Source: Plantago major
Lineage: Eukaryota; Streptophyta; Magnoliopsida; Lamiales; Plantaginaceae
Direction: 5' to 3'
Assembly: GCA_026545765.1 (NCBI GenBank)
Contig: CM048839.1
Coordinates: forward strand, 48,406,677 to 48,470,676
DNA length: 64,000 nt
The position numbers were made by a program, and so were the translations under genes. Of this stretch, positions 22,806 to 35,073 are shown piece by piece. Numbering within the stretch: position 1 is the first letter of the stretch; each line of letters opens with the position of its first letter. The notes beneath the pieces are model-generated. The model searched no databases and was not told the origin of the DNA. It was given only the letters and a program-made list of their open reading frames with translations.

Positions 22806-23959
22806 AGCCCATTATTTTCAGTGATGTTGGGAATGGGAAGAGATGAAAGGTTTTTGGTTGAATTCAAGATTACAGTTTTGAAATGGAAGATGAAGACAAT
22901 GATAGGATAGGAGTAGCTAGCTTACTTTGATGGGGAATGAAAGATTCAATTTTTGAAAAATGGTAAGAGATCTTAGCGCTACAAACTGGAAAGATTGCTT
23001 TAAAATTTAAAATGGAAGAAGAGGAAAGGGTAAGGAATAGTTTTAGTTTTGGTTGCAATAAATGAGACGCGAATCGAATGCTTTGGTAGAGGAGCATCGA
23101 CTTTTCAAACTCACTCTCGTGAACTGTGCAGATTTGGTTATGCTTTCCTTGTACTCTTGTTTTATTTTGCGATCTCCCCCTTTTACTTTCTGTTCTTCTT
23201 AAAGTTAAAACTCCTAAATTTATTCACTCATTGTGCGCCATCAGCTAAATCAAATCTAATGGCTAATGACGGTTTCCTCTGCGCATGGCGTATTCTCGTG
23301 ATATTTCGTGTGTTGTCTGATATAACATATATTGCATTTGTCTGACATTTAAAAGCGTTCAGTATTTCTGACTACAAGACGGTAGTCCAAGGTGAGTTTG
23401 AGACATACTATATATTGAGGAGGTATTGAGGAATGAGGATGTTAGCTTTTGATATGTAGATAGTGATGATAATAAGTTATTCGGTCACATTATAATATAT
23501 TTTGATACGCAGATAGTCATAAGATCACTCAATTTATATTGCATCGTATTTTTCTAGAAGTGTTATACTCAGAAGTGTAAATTTTAGAATACAATAACTA
23601 CAAACTTGAATTGGATTTTGTTATTTTAGAGTGGAGACGATGTACGTAAAACTAAAAGGATAGCAATTGGATTGAGTTAAGGAAACACTAGAAAATTAGT
23701 TGCATCGGGGATCAACTTAGAGTTTAGAGATTCAAATAATTTCAGTATTTCACTTTGCGAGTCCACTTTAATGCTTTTGAAATTCCGAGCTTTTCTCTTT
23801 TTTCCTTTTTCATTTTTTAATTTCAACTTATACTCCCTCCCTCCGGCTATTCTTTACCTGTATTCTTTTGTGGACGTCCAGTTAATCAATATACATAACT
23901 AAAGTAGCAAAGAAAGTAAGACCTCAAGTTTCTTGTTGCTTTATTATTTTAATCATTTA
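22806..23959. other. Upstream region of the glutaredoxin-like gene and intergenic DNA
   Basis: 22806 to about 23100 should hold the promoter and 5' leader of the minus-strand gene. I see no clear TATA box I would commit to. Near 23830 TACTCCCTCCCTCCGG resembles a single Stowaway MITE end with no partner before the LTR at 23960. The small frames here are not supported as genes. Confidence 0.4.
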
Positions 23960-24699
23960 TGTAACAACCAAAAAATTCATATTTCGAATTTAAGCGTTTT
24001 AGAACGAACCGAGCGTTAAGCGGAGTTCGTAAAACGTTAGTCTTTGGCCCAAAACCGGTTTTCTTAAAGTTGAGCCCAATATTATTTGGTGAGCCCATAT
24101 TTTAGCCCTTTTTCATGCCCATATCAAAACCCTAGTCTCCCAAAAACTTAGGGGTTTTCAAAAGAAAACCTTTAGCCACTTTGTTTTCGCGCGTAGATTT
24201 TCTGCCAGGCGAAGCCAACTTCTAAACTCGATTTTCGGCTTGTTAACCGTTGGATCGAGCTTATTTCTGGAGATCGGATTCATAACAAACCTGTCTATAC
24301 TTTCACCGGACGGATTGCTTTGTTGATGTTCCAGTAATTCAGAATCTGTTGTCGAGCAAAGAGCTGATTTCCACTCCGTTTTCAACTCCTTTCGTATTTG
24401 TTTTCTCAAGGCAAGTTCCCTTAGGATTTACATTCACGTTTATGTGTTGATTGTTAGAATTATAAGTTATGATGTATGCAAATTCTTCTAAGGTGCAATC
24501 AGCTACATGTATGTTGGTTACGTATGCTTATATATGAGAATGATGATTTAGTTACATATAATGATATTTGAGAGGGGGTGATGTTTCTGTAAATTGTTTC
24601 TCAACTTGATAATCACCTAGTTGGGTACTAGTGATTGGTTCATTGAGCTGTATGGATAATAAGATTTCAGTTTTAATGGTTATCCGTCGCTAAACAGTG

Positions 24700-24733
24700 C
24701 TGATCCGTCGCCCCAGCTGGGGCGACGGATCAG
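24700..24733. repeat. 34-bp perfect palindrome in CACTA subterminal region
   Basis: CTGATCCGTCGCCCCAG is followed directly by its exact reverse complement. It is built from two inverted CGACGGATC subterminal repeat units meeting head to head at AGCT. It may be a paired transposase-binding site. Confidence 0.9.
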
Positions 24734-25189
24734 GCGACGAATAGTAATTCCGTCGCCCCACTGGGACTTTGACGACGGATAGATAATCCGTCGTCCAATT
24801 CGCGATGGATTGGACGACGGATTAATATATTTGACTTTTTATTTTTTTTTAAATCGATTATTGGCGACGGATAGAAATTATCCGTCGCCAAATATAACGA
24901 CGGATAGATTATATCCGTCGCCCAGTATATTATTGGAATTAGTGACGGAATCTGGAATTCCGTCACTAATTCCGTCACTATTTATTCCGTCACTATCTAT
25001 CCGTCACTATTTATTTCATATTAATCCCTGTTTTTCGTAGTTCACCTATTTAATCAATATAATGTTAGATAATAAATCAATAATACGGAAAATGTTTCAA
25101 TAAATGATAAATAATATAAAGTAATATCCGGAGCAGGAGAAATTATCCGAACAAGTGTAAATATAATAAATCCGAACGTACATATACAT

Positions 25190-27065
25190 AACTAGCTACC
25201 AGACGGGGGTGGGGGCTGGCCGAACCGGGACATGAACTGCTCCATCTGTAACCGAAGGCGCTCGTTCTCCTCCCTTCGTTCTCTGTCGCGGCGCTCCATC
25301 TCGTCCCTTTGTTGCTCCATCTCTTGAGTTAGCCGAGCAACCTGTTCCCGGACTTCGCACCATTTTGAGACACGGTCACGTGTAAACCGGACGTCTAGAC
25401 TGCTGGGATGATGATGAGGAGCACCCCGGACTAGCCAAGCTCAAACCGAGGCTCCCGAGTCCATATATTCGTCCTTTGCTGTCCGGTTTGTTGACCTCTA
25501 GGAAGATGTTGTCAACTTGTTCAGTTGACAACACATCACCCGTCTCGTCCTCCTGCCTCGCCACCTGAGCATCAACCTCAGCCTGAAATCGTAAATAGCA
25601 GATATCATGATCAGTTACTGTTTTTTCAAAAATAACTTGTAATAGTGTACAAATATGAAATTTAAGCAACATAAACATACCGCAATAGACGAGGCCCGGC
25701 AGTCGGTCCATACCCCGCCCTTCTGCTTGGCCTTCTTGAAGATGTCATACTTGGATGTCACCTCCCCCCGTGCGATCTGAACAACATATATAGTCAACAT
25801 TTTATCATCTCACAATTAAGTAATCAGAGACACAATACATACATGTAATGCTATATTGAAAAAAAACATATATATACATACCGATTGGTAATAATCAGTG
25901 ACAGTAGATCGCCTCCCAAGGTGGTGAACGGCCCTCCCTGCCGCATCGGTGAGACGCCGGTTACGCATTGATGTGAACAATGTCACGGACATTAGTTCAA
26001 GGTCGATGGGCATCCCAAAGGGCCCACTCCTGCATCAACACCGTGGAGGCATTGGGCCACCGATCCGAATGCCTTCCACGCATGACCATATCCTCAGATA
26101 GCTTAGATCCCACAGTCTCGTAAACACGCCAGCTCTGTGGGATCAACCTGCTGGGAATGAAGTACTCCTTCTACATTCCCAATTTCATACAACATCCAAA
26201 GTCAATACATATATAACGTCACCATGTTACATCAATTTAATAAGATACAACAACATCACAGATATGGTGACTAACATATCACCCAAACAAAGTGGCTAAC
26301 ATACCACCCAAACAAAGTGGCTAACATACCACTCACATTGTCCTAAATTTTACTAACACAATGGTGACTAACATATCACCCAAACAAAGTGGCTAACATA
26401 CCACTCACATATAGTGGCTAACATACCACTCACATTGTCCTAAATTTTACTAACACAATGGTGACTAACATATCACCTAAATAAAGTGGCTAACATACCA
26501 CTCATATACAGTGGCTAACATACCACTTATATTAAAACGATTATAATTACAAACAAACGAATGTCATATTTTAACTTACCCTCAGCTCATCAAAGTACTC
26601 GGCCCTCATGCGGTCGGAGATGTGAGACCAACACTCACCACCCTGCCCTGGTGGCTCTCTCCAGCTCCGGAAGATGTCACCTAGTTTGTTGTGGACCTCC
26701 CGAGGCCATAAACTGTTGTCAATGTATAAGATACAAGAAACAAATATAGATTACTTTAGTACAACAATTTATACTTGTCAACTATCATAAGTTATGTTTT
26801 ACATATTTAAAAAGAATGTATAATACTTACTTGGCAGGACCAGCAGGAAAAATCATAGGCAAGCCGTTCCACGTGACGTTGGGATGATGTGGATCGAACA
26901 TGAGGTAGGGACAATCGTCATGGTCGCCCTCAGATGTGTCTGTATGCACCTTGGTAGAGCCATTGCTCTCTCCTGGGGTCTCAGAAATCGAGACCTTGCC
27001 ACGACTACAGAGCCTCCCCCGACCACTCCCGACCAGACTATCATGCGGTCGTGTGTGTGGGCGAT
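25190..27065 (-). CDS. CACTA second transposase gene (Transposase_24 / Ptta-En-Spm type), multi-exon
   Basis: Minus-strand exons match the second protein of plant CACTA elements. About 27044-26830 encodes a stretch with DPHHPNVTWNGLPMIFPAG. About 26710-26578 encodes WPREVHNKLGDIFRSWREPPG and YFDELR. A block near 26040-25885 has RRLTDAAGRAVHHLG, and one near 25790-25680 has GEVTSKYDIFKKAKQKGG. 25580-25380 has DVLSTEQVDNIFLEV, and 25380-25200 encodes a charged coiled coil rich in E, R and Q ending near QPPPPSG. The protein binds subterminal repeats in related elements. Exon edges are approximate. An intron near 26265-26530 is filled by a minisatellite. I did not find a decisive break, but the frames change between blocks and I cannot confirm that the gene is intact. 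Confidence 0.7.
26265..26530. repeat. Minisatellite of GTGGCTAACATACCAC units
   Basis: Repeated units of about 20-24 bp (GTGGCTAACATACCACTCAC and the variant GGTGACTAACATATCACC) are arranged with some higher-order repetition: a block including TTGTCCTAAATTTTACTAACAC occurs twice. Each unit starts GTGG and ends CCAC, so it is a small palindrome. It lies in an intron of the second CACTA gene. Confidence 0.85.
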
Positions 27066-27180
27066 AGTCGTGGTCTCTCTGTCACATCTGCAAAAACATG
27101 TAACAAATACAATAAAATGTGTTAGTACCAGTTATAATACAGAACAAATTATAATAACACATATAATTACTCAAGTGTTA

Positions 27181-30100
27181 TTAACTACTAACTAGTTCTA
27201 ATACACATAATATACCGTTATCGCCGTCCTCTAAGTCTACATATTGGTCCTCATGCAGATCAAACAACTCATCATCTGCTTCTATGGGATTTTCTGCTTG
27301 TTTATCGACATCCTCTTGTTGGTACGAGTTGGTAATTGAGTCGTCTTTCTCAATGTACTCCACTTTCGAGCGAGGACGAATAGGTACCGCAGCTAACCAT
27401 TCCGCCTTATCGCGTTTCCTGCTTGGATATTCAAGAAACACCACTTGTCGTGCTTGAGTCGCCAGAATAAATGGTTCATACTTGGTTCGGTACCTCTTCT
27501 TTTGGTTCACATCAACCATTTCATCGCTTCGTTCTTCCTCGTACCTCCTGGATTAGGATCATACCACTCAACATCAAACAGGAAGGTTCGTTTCAATGGC
27601 AAGCCGGAATATTCAATCCTCACTATTCGTTTTAGCTTGTCGTGGAAATCAAACAAAGCAGCGTCTCCATAATCTTCTGCACTCTTAACACACACCCCGG
27701 AGTTTCTTGTCGCCATGGCCGTGTTACATTGAGTCGTGTGGAACCTAAGGCCATTGACTATATAACCTGGGAATGTGTAGACCTTTTTGAATGGCCCTTC
27801 TGCGAGAGCCTTTAAGTATATGCACGTGACGTTGTTAATAGGATTCCGGACATACTCTCGGAACCAATCTGGAAATTCTGTAGGAATTTTTGAGTCAAGT
27901 AGTTCCTCTAGTGTATCCAATGTCATCTGAGGATTTTCTTCCAAACAACGCTTTTTGAAAAAACTGCAAACATTGATTCGATGATAAGTCTATAATTGAA
28001 GTAGAGACTTACGTAGCTATATTAAAATTTAAAGAAAGTGTTGCTCACCTCGCAAATGGTATCATATATGGGTCAACCTCAGCACAATTCGTGAGGACAT
28101 AATATTGAGCTGCTTTCAACTCTTTATCCGTAAGATATTCTTTCTTAGCTACACCAAGAGGTCTCCCTGATACCCTGAAGACAGATAGGGAAAACTCATC
28201 ATCCGCTTGAACTTCGAATGTGTCTGCGTTTCGAGCCGGCCTTGATGTCTTCGTAGGGACGTGTTCATCAAAGTAATAAGAGCAGAAGGTTGCAGTTTCC
28301 TCTCGAATGCAGGCATTGGCAATCGAACCTTCAGGTTTACCTTTGTTGTTGACATACTTCTTCAATTTCCCCAAGTACCTCTCGAATGGATACATCCATC
28401 GATACTGAACCGGTCCAGCAAGTCTCGCTTCATGTGGAAGGTGAACCGGCAAGTGCTCCATAGAATCAAACCAGCTCGGTGGAAAGATACGCTCGAGCTT
28501 GCATAGAATCAATTGTATGTTCCTTTCAAGATTTTCCAACACTTTGTCATGAACCACCCTTGTGCCTAAATTTTTGAAAAATAAGCTCAACTCGGTGATA
28601 GCAGTCCATACATGTTTGATGTGACTCTCGAAATGCTACCGGGATAAGCCTCTCCATGAACACATGACAGTCGTGGCTCTTCATCCCATAAACCTTTGTC
28701 TTCTTCAAATCCACACACTTCTCTAAATTTGAGGCGTAATTATCTGGGAAACTCAATGCCCTCACCCAATCAAACAAAACTGACCTAGAAGCGTTGTCAA
28801 TTGTGTAGCACGCTTTCGGCCACTTACCATTCTCATCCTTCTTTGTCCACTCAGGCCTTTTACACCACGTAGACAACTCGGCTCTAGACTTCGCATGGTC
28901 CTTTGTTTTTCCCTCAATGTTGCAAAGTGTATTGAATAAGTTCTCGAACACGTTCTTCTCAATGTGCATGAAATCTAAGTTGTGACGGATAAGAAGATCG
29001 CTCGATAAGGCAAGTCCCAGAAGATGCTTCTCTTCCTCCAACCACATTTTTTACCAATTTTCTCGTTATGCTTCATCCACCCAAGTTCAGTCACCTTCAT
29101 AAGACCCAACCTATCAATCTCCGCAAGAATTTGTGCACCAGTAAGTCTTGTCGGGGCTTTGTTATTGACGACTTTATTTTTCAAGAATTGATCCTTGTTC
29201 TTCCTGAACGGATGGTCACTTTCTAGCAACCTACGATGACAATCAAACCAACAAAATTTTCCACTACCCTTCAGTCTAAATGCATATGTATCCTCCAAGC
29301 AATGTGGACATGCATATTTCCCTGCGGTTTTCCTTCCAGATAGCATGGAGTACGCAGGAAAGTCACTCACGGTCCAAAGAAGAGCTGCTCTCAAGGTGAA
29401 GTTCTTTTTGGTCGAGACATCATATGCAGGGATACCATCCGTCCACAACTCGATCGGCTCCTTGATTAGGGGTTCCAAGAAAACATCCAACGTCGGTCCA
29501 GGATCTTTCGGCCCAAGCACCAACGCAGTCAGAAACATGAATGGCTCCTTCATGCACTCACCGGGCGGGTTATGCAGTGTGAGCATAACTGGCCAACAAG
29601 AGTATTTTCGTTCACTCCCGAACGGGTTAAAACCATCTGTACAAAGTCCCAATCGTACATTTCTAGATTCGGCTGCAAACTCTGGATATGTCTTGTCAAA
29701 CGATTTCCATGAGGGTGAGTCTGCTAGATGGTCCATTCTACCATCTTCTGCATTATCCGAGATTACTCGCTCCTTGTGCCACTGCATTTTATCCGCAGAA
29801 GCACTTGAAGCATACAATCTTTTCAAACGAGGTGCTAGAGGGAAGTACCACATTTCTTATGTGGGAGATTTTTCTTCTGTCGTTTCTTTGCAGCCCCCTC
29901 CTTGTAACGCTTGTACCGTTCCTTACCACAGAACTTGCATTGTATTAGATCTGCATCATCCTCCCAATAGATCATGCACATTTTCGGACAACAGTCTATG
30001 GTTACCACAGGCAACCCTAAACCCCGCATCTTTTTCTTCGCTTGGTAAAAGTTGGTGGGAACTAGGTTTTCTTCAGGACAAAAGTCCGACATTACGTCAA

Positions 30101-30704
30101 CCCATTCATTGAAGCTCGTTTCAGATTGCTGGCCATTAGCCTTACAACTCATTAGCCGAGCCAACAAAGACAACTCAGTGAGCTTACACCCTGGATAAAC
30201 CGGCTTCCTTGATGATTCTAACAGGTCAAAGAACACCTGATCCTCGGGATTCGGTGGTTCCTCCACCTCCACCTCGGTTTCAGTGTTAGTTGTGTCCATG
30301 AACTCTGCCCCTGCAGCATCATACACCATTTGTTCGACTCGAGCTCGAATAGCATCGCCTACAAATGTACTTTGTTCCCCGACTTGTTCATTTTTTATCT
30401 TCCTTCCACGCTGTCTGTATTGGTCATATGTATTGGACGGTGCTGCTTCCTCACCATGATGATTCCATACCTAATACGCAGGCAGGAATCCATATTTCCT
30501 CAAGTGCTGGACTACCGCTGTAGGAGTCACGTATTGCTTGTTTCTGCACTGTTTCATTGCACAAGGGCACTTTATCAACCCATCCTTTACACAAGCCGGA
30601 TTTGAGATTGCAAATCCAATGAAACCTTCAACCCCTTTCAGAAAACTCGATTGAACTCTGCCATTTAGAGTACGACAATACATCCATGAACGATCGGTAT
30701 TCAT
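27181..30704 (-). CDS. CACTA transposase TNP2 (Transpos_assoc, Transposase_21, DUF4218, DUF4216 domains)
   Basis: A multi-exon minus-strand gene for the main CACTA transposase. 30704-30471 encodes the Transpos_assoc zinc-finger-like domain (DRSWMYCRTLNGRVQSSF, then CPCAMKQC). 30329-29835 has the tnp2 lead region with CPKMCMIYWEDD and CKFCGKERY. 29853-28975 is Transposase_21 (LGLCTDGFNPFG, ELWTDGIPAYDV, ACPHCLEDT). 29047-28547 has HNLDFMHIEKNVFENL and GMKSHDCHVFMERL. 28590-28045 is DUF4218-like (FPPSWFDSMEHLPVHLPHEA, VQYRWMYPFERYLG). 27944-27181 is DUF4216-like (LFDVEWYDPNP). It cuts and joins the element in the nucleus. Several block joins overlap in different frames, which may be introns or breaks, so intactness is uncertain. 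Confidence 0.85.
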
Positions 30705-30954
30705 TGAATAATTAGATAATAACCTGACACATTTGAATTCATTAGATCGAGGTCTATCATTTACGATAATAAATCAATTTCAATCAATTGGTGCGTAATA
30801 TAAGTTATATTAGCTTCAACATCAATTGTTACGGCATTACATAATATAAGTTACATTAACTTCAATTTTACCATAATGTTTGGTTTCATAAATCAACTAA
30901 TGATTACTAGTTATACAAGCCTAGAGACAAAACGGATTATCAAATGATTCTTTC

Positions 30955-31400
30955 TCTTGCAGCCCCCTCCTCATCACTTGTGACGCTCCCTACCACATAA
31001 CTTACATTCCAACAGATCTACATCCTCCACCCAATACACCATGCACATGTTCCGACAAGTAGAAAGGCACTCAATAGGCGGCCCCAAACCCCGCCTCTCC
31101 CTCCATTAGAGGTATGCCATGGACGGTGCTTCCTCACCGTGATGAATCCATACATGATACTCAGGCATGAATCCATAACGTCGCAAGTGCTCGAATACTG
31201 CTATAGGAGTCCTAAATTGCTTGTTTCTACAGGTTTCCAATGTGCAAGGACACTTTATCAACCCCCAGTTGCACAAGCCGGACGTCCCATGGCAAACGAG
31301 ATGAAACCTTTAACCCCTTCTACAGAACTCCTAGAAACTCTGCCATTTACCGTCGTACGATCGTACATCCATGAACGGTCGGAATTGATTGTATACGTTT
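30955..31400 (-). pseudogene. Degenerate second copy of tnp2 5' exon pieces
   Basis: 31130-31400 aligns with 30460-30705 (Transpos_assoc exon) at roughly 80%, including the codons for the CPC motif and SWMYDR-like residues, with stops in frame. 30955-31100 aligns instead with 29890-30035 (the tnp2 zinc-finger region with GCAGCCCCCTCCT and ACCACA). The two pieces are joined without the roughly 430 bp that separate them in the main gene. Confidence 0.75.
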
Positions 31401-31599
31401 TTAATATGTTCCAATTGATTAGATCGTATTTAATTTATTAGATCGATTCCAATTCGGATAAGAAGATTGTAGAGATTAATTGTTAATTATTATATGTTCC
31501 TTATAAATTAATTATTAAGTGTTCGATATGTTACAAAATTTATTAAGTGTTTTACTACTACGAGTTATAAATTATAAATTACACGTTAATATAATCAAC

Positions 31600-32540
31600 A
31601 TATTATCCGTCGCTCAAAACACTTAACTACATCCTCGTAATTTAGTACATATACGAATTTATCAAATAAACTCCAACTACTACTTACATACCTATCAAAT
31701 TAACTAAACTAACTACATACATACTTAACATACATATCAAATTAACTAAACTAACTAAACCAACTACATACATACTTAATTGACATACATACTTCACTAC
31801 ATACATACTTATCGAATTAACATACATACATATTGAATTACTACATACATTCATATCAAATTAACTAAACTAACTATCAAATTACATATACAAATCAAAT
31901 TAATCAAATTACATATACATATCAAATTACATATAATTGATCAAATTAACTAAACAAGCTACTACATACTTCATATAAACATACAATTGAGAATAAGTAG
32001 TCAAAAATCAAAAAAATCCCAATTTTTCAAAAGTTAGGGTTTAGAAGTAATACCTTTGATTCCGAAGAAAATAGCGGATGAAATTTGAAATTGAAGTAAG
32101 CAGGCTCCTCGTCCAACGATCTTCGAATTGACACCAAGATTGGGAAGAATCGACAACAAATGGCGGATTTGACGGAGGAGAAAGGAAGAAAAGAAGAAAA
32201 CGAAGAAGAAGAATGAAGCGAAATGGCTTCGCTTTCAAAATGGCTAAAACCTTCGGGCGGACACGTATCATCGGCCCGATGCGATCGTCGCTATACGGGG
32301 CGACGGATAACTATACGTCGCCCCGTAGCGACGGATCGCTAATCCGTCGCCATATTTTATTATTTTTTTTATTTAACATATAAATATTAACGACGAATAA
32401 TTTATCCGTCGTTAATATTTAATGTTTTTTTTTAAAGTCAAACAACGGACGATGGATTAATAAAATTCGTCGCCCATATAGCGACGGATAAAATTATCCG
32501 TCGCCCCTTTCCATCGTTTTACCTCAGAATTCTTGTAGTG
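31600..32540. other. CACTA 5' region: AT-rich low-complexity tract and subterminal repeats
   Basis: 31670-31980 is a run of ACATACATACTT / AACTAAACTAACT units. 32280-32515 carries inverted CGACGGAT repeats, including a hairpin of GGGGCGACG and CGTCGCCCC near 32298-32324. It is expected to act as the promoter and terminus for the minus-strand transposase gene. Confidence 0.65.
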
Positions 32541-33793
32541 GTAATTACCTTCCTGCTGCTTGATTTTATGAATTCCAGTTCCCTTTCTTGCTAGATGTTT
32601 TGAAAACTTATTCCTTGTGATTGAATGCACAACTTGTTAAGTATGATTTATTTGATGATTTACTCATGTTAGCATCATATGGCAGAATTGGTTGTGGCAT
32701 ATTCTCTCAATTATATGTTCTTTATAATCTTTTGTTAACCATTATATGGATTTTTATGAATTGCTATATGTGATGTTGTTATATAATATTGTTTATGCAC
32801 ACACATTAATCCATACATTCATGAGTTAGGGTCTAGAAGCATGCATTCTTTTTAACAAGGCTCTAAAGGTTCAAAGTAATGCAAGTTTTAAAGTTAAAGA
32901 AAAGTAAGGGCTCGTAAGGACACCACCCTAAGCATTTGTGGCAATTTTAAGAGTATCGGCTAGAGTATGATTAGTGCCTCTAGTCGTGTTTTAAGAGTTT
33001 TAAGAGTTTTAAGAGGCCACCATGGGTTGGAGTAGGACCTTGCGATGCCAAGTGAGCTCGCGATCATGTTAAGATTTTAAGACGTTTCAAGAGTAAGTTT
33101 CAAGTTCAAGTTAAAGAGTTTTAAAGAATAACAAGTTCAAGTTCAAGTTCAGGGTTTAAATAGAGTCAAGTCAGGTCATAGGTTGCATTGCATTAATCAA
33201 GATTAAAAGATTTAAAATACATGAAGATAGAACTTTAAGTCATGACACGTGCATGGAGCTTGCTCAGTCAGTGTTCAAGACTGACCCCTTTCTAAAATAT
33301 TAATTTTAGGTATTTGAAAGAAGCTTTTGGTGAAGCGTCTTGGGCAAATGATCTTTACCAGAGCGTTTTTACCATTTTAGTTTCATGATTTATAAACTGT
33401 GTACTCAAACTTTTATGATTTTCAAGTTCCGCTGCATTATTTTACTAGTTCACGGTTTAGAATCAAGAATTTTCATGTCAAGTATAAGGACGCACAAGAC
33501 GCCGAACTACGTTTTTATATTTTTAAAAGTCAATTTAGACGAATTTACAAGCTCACGAATTAGCGCGAGTCATATTTTCCTTAGTTCGTATTTATAAAAT
33601 TCGGGGTGCTACAATTTATCACTTCTAATTTAATACCACTCAATAACAAATTTATTACTATTATTTATTTATATTTATTTAAAAAAAACTAGAAATGATA
33701 CACCGCACTAAGCACGGTGCACGTCATTTTACCGTTGGACTGTACTCTTTATTGTTCACTTTCAATATGTGTTTTTATAACTTAGAAGTCATT

Positions 33794-34188
33794 CCGACTG
33801 TTTGGTATACAGTTAAGAAAGTGATTTAATAAAAAAAATTACTGAGTTAAACATGAGTTGTAAAAAATAGTGTTTGAAATAGAGTTAAAAACTTATAAGG
33901 TTTATAGGGTTGTTATATGGGGTGTGTAAGAATAAATTGATATGTGTAAGAATGAAATGATGTGTTTGATAATTTTTAAGGTTATTTGATTGGTTTAGAT
34001 ATTGTTTGATTAGTTTAAAATTGTTAGTTTGATTGAAAAAGTAAAGAGAAAGTAAGAGTAGGGTAGAAAGATAATGATGATTGTTTAAAAAATTGAGTTA
34101 AATTTTTTATTTTATAAGATACAAAACAAATACCCTGAAATATTTTAATGGATGAATAGTCCGTTTAAGTTGTATACCAAACAGTCGG
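33794..34188. mobile_element. Tourist-like MITE (likely PIF/Harbinger)
   Basis: A 395-bp element with ends CCGACTGTTTGGTATACAGTT and the near complement (AAGTTGTATACCAAACAGTCGG). It is flanked by ATT at 33791-33793 and 34189-34191. The interior shares the GGGTGTGTAAGAAT and GATGTGT motifs with the decayed copy near 3020-3240. A 3-bp target duplication favours Harbinger. The superfamily is an inference. Confidence 0.75.
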
Positions 34189-35073
34189 ATTAAACCCCAC
34201 TGACGAAATAGATACCCCCGTAACATTGACACTTTGGCCATCCATACTCTAATATAGAGTAAGAGCGCAGTCTTCAATTTATGCATCAAACAATCAAAAT
34301 TAAAGAGATTTTTTACTGATCTTCTGTGTCCAGATCTGGCCTTAGTCACTTCACCATGCCAGCCTTTGATGTCGTGAACACAAAACCCCCAAGTGTATTA
34401 GCGAAGCAATTTTAGAATATCCAATTCACCGAATAAAGAAATCACGTTCATCATTTTTTCAGCATATTTTCTTGACAGACGCAGTTCAACAAAAAATGTT
34501 AAAAGTAAATAATTTTGGTTCTCAAACAAATTCCCAAAGTGCAGTATATATGTCTACAAAACGGTTTCATGCTAATAAAAAAGAAATTCCTCAATGTTTA
34601 CGTAGAGATAATATAGTGAGATGTAACAAGTCCCATAAACAGAAAGTTACTCATGGCGTAGGCCTGAGGCAACTTTGCTACTCCAAAACTATGCTTAGAA
34701 AAAGGATACTAAAAAGTATACATTGCTTAGTTGCATGAGCTCTGCACCATATCTGAACTCGAAATAGTTTGGTCACAACCATCCCCAAGTCCTGAAGAAC
34801 CCAACAAGTTCAACTTAATGCATGGAAGAGAGCAGGTTACACAATCTATATTAAACAAGGATAGAACAAAAGCAACATATCCAATTCATGACTTACATGT
34901 CACTGAAGCAACAATATACTATATCTCAGAAAGAGAAATGTCAATAGCACATGGTAACATGAATAACTAAATAAGCATTGACATTATATATAGAGAAAAC
35001 AGTACCACAAACAAGACCAATAATAAAAGTAAAGAGCAACTAATAACTTTTAGTGTTCTAGGTAAAAAAACTA
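34189..35073. other. Intergenic DNA without a supported gene
   Basis: Short frames here (for example 34472-34738 and 34731-34970) have no recognisable domain, no matching splice pattern and ordinary AT-rich composition. This may be the 3' flank of the unrecognised minus-strand gene that ends near 35074. Confidence 0.4.

Larger units (their letters stand above)
24681..32540 (-). mobile_element. CACTA (En/Spm) DNA transposon
   Basis: The right end is the canonical CACTA terminus, read on the minus strand as CACTACAAGAATTCTGAGG and ending at 32540. Both ends carry dense subterminal repeats of CGACGGAT and its complement (24681-24975 and 32280-32515), the normal transposase-binding layout. The left terminal CACTA is not recognisable; subterminal repeats begin directly at about 24681, so the left end looks lost or diverged. 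Two minus-strand transposase genes lie inside. A 34-bp perfect palindrome lies at 24700-24733. Confidence 0.88.
23960..33613. mobile_element. Gypsy-like solo LTR, split by a CACTA element
   Basis: The left part opens TGTAACAACC at 23960 and the right part closes GGGGTGCTACA at 33613. Both are flanked by an exact ATTTA duplication (23955-23959 and 33614-33618). Taking out the CACTA element leaves about 1.8 kb of LTR with no internal domain, so it is a solo LTR. The terminal sequence style suits a Ty3/gypsy element, but no protein part is left to prove it. TTTTAAGAG units repeat near 32990-33020. The CACTA insertion is younger than the LTR. Confidence 0.8.

Noticed and set aside
23828-23850. 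TACTCCCTCCCTCCGG as a second Stowaway MITE
   Set aside because: No complementary right end or TA target site was found before or after the LTR insertion. At most it is a single decayed end.
24158-24409. 83-codon minus-strand frame in the left part of the split LTR
   Set aside because: It lies inside LTR sequence, has no domain, and the region reads as leader-like non-coding DNA.
26265-26530. Regular repeats with palindromic units, superficially CRISPR-like
   Set aside because: There are no unique spacers of even length, units vary and merge, and it lies in an intron of a plant transposon gene. It is a minisatellite.
29345-30112. 255-codon plus-strand open frame
   Set aside because: It is antisense to the tnp2 Transposase_21 exon, whose domain motifs are clear on the minus strand.
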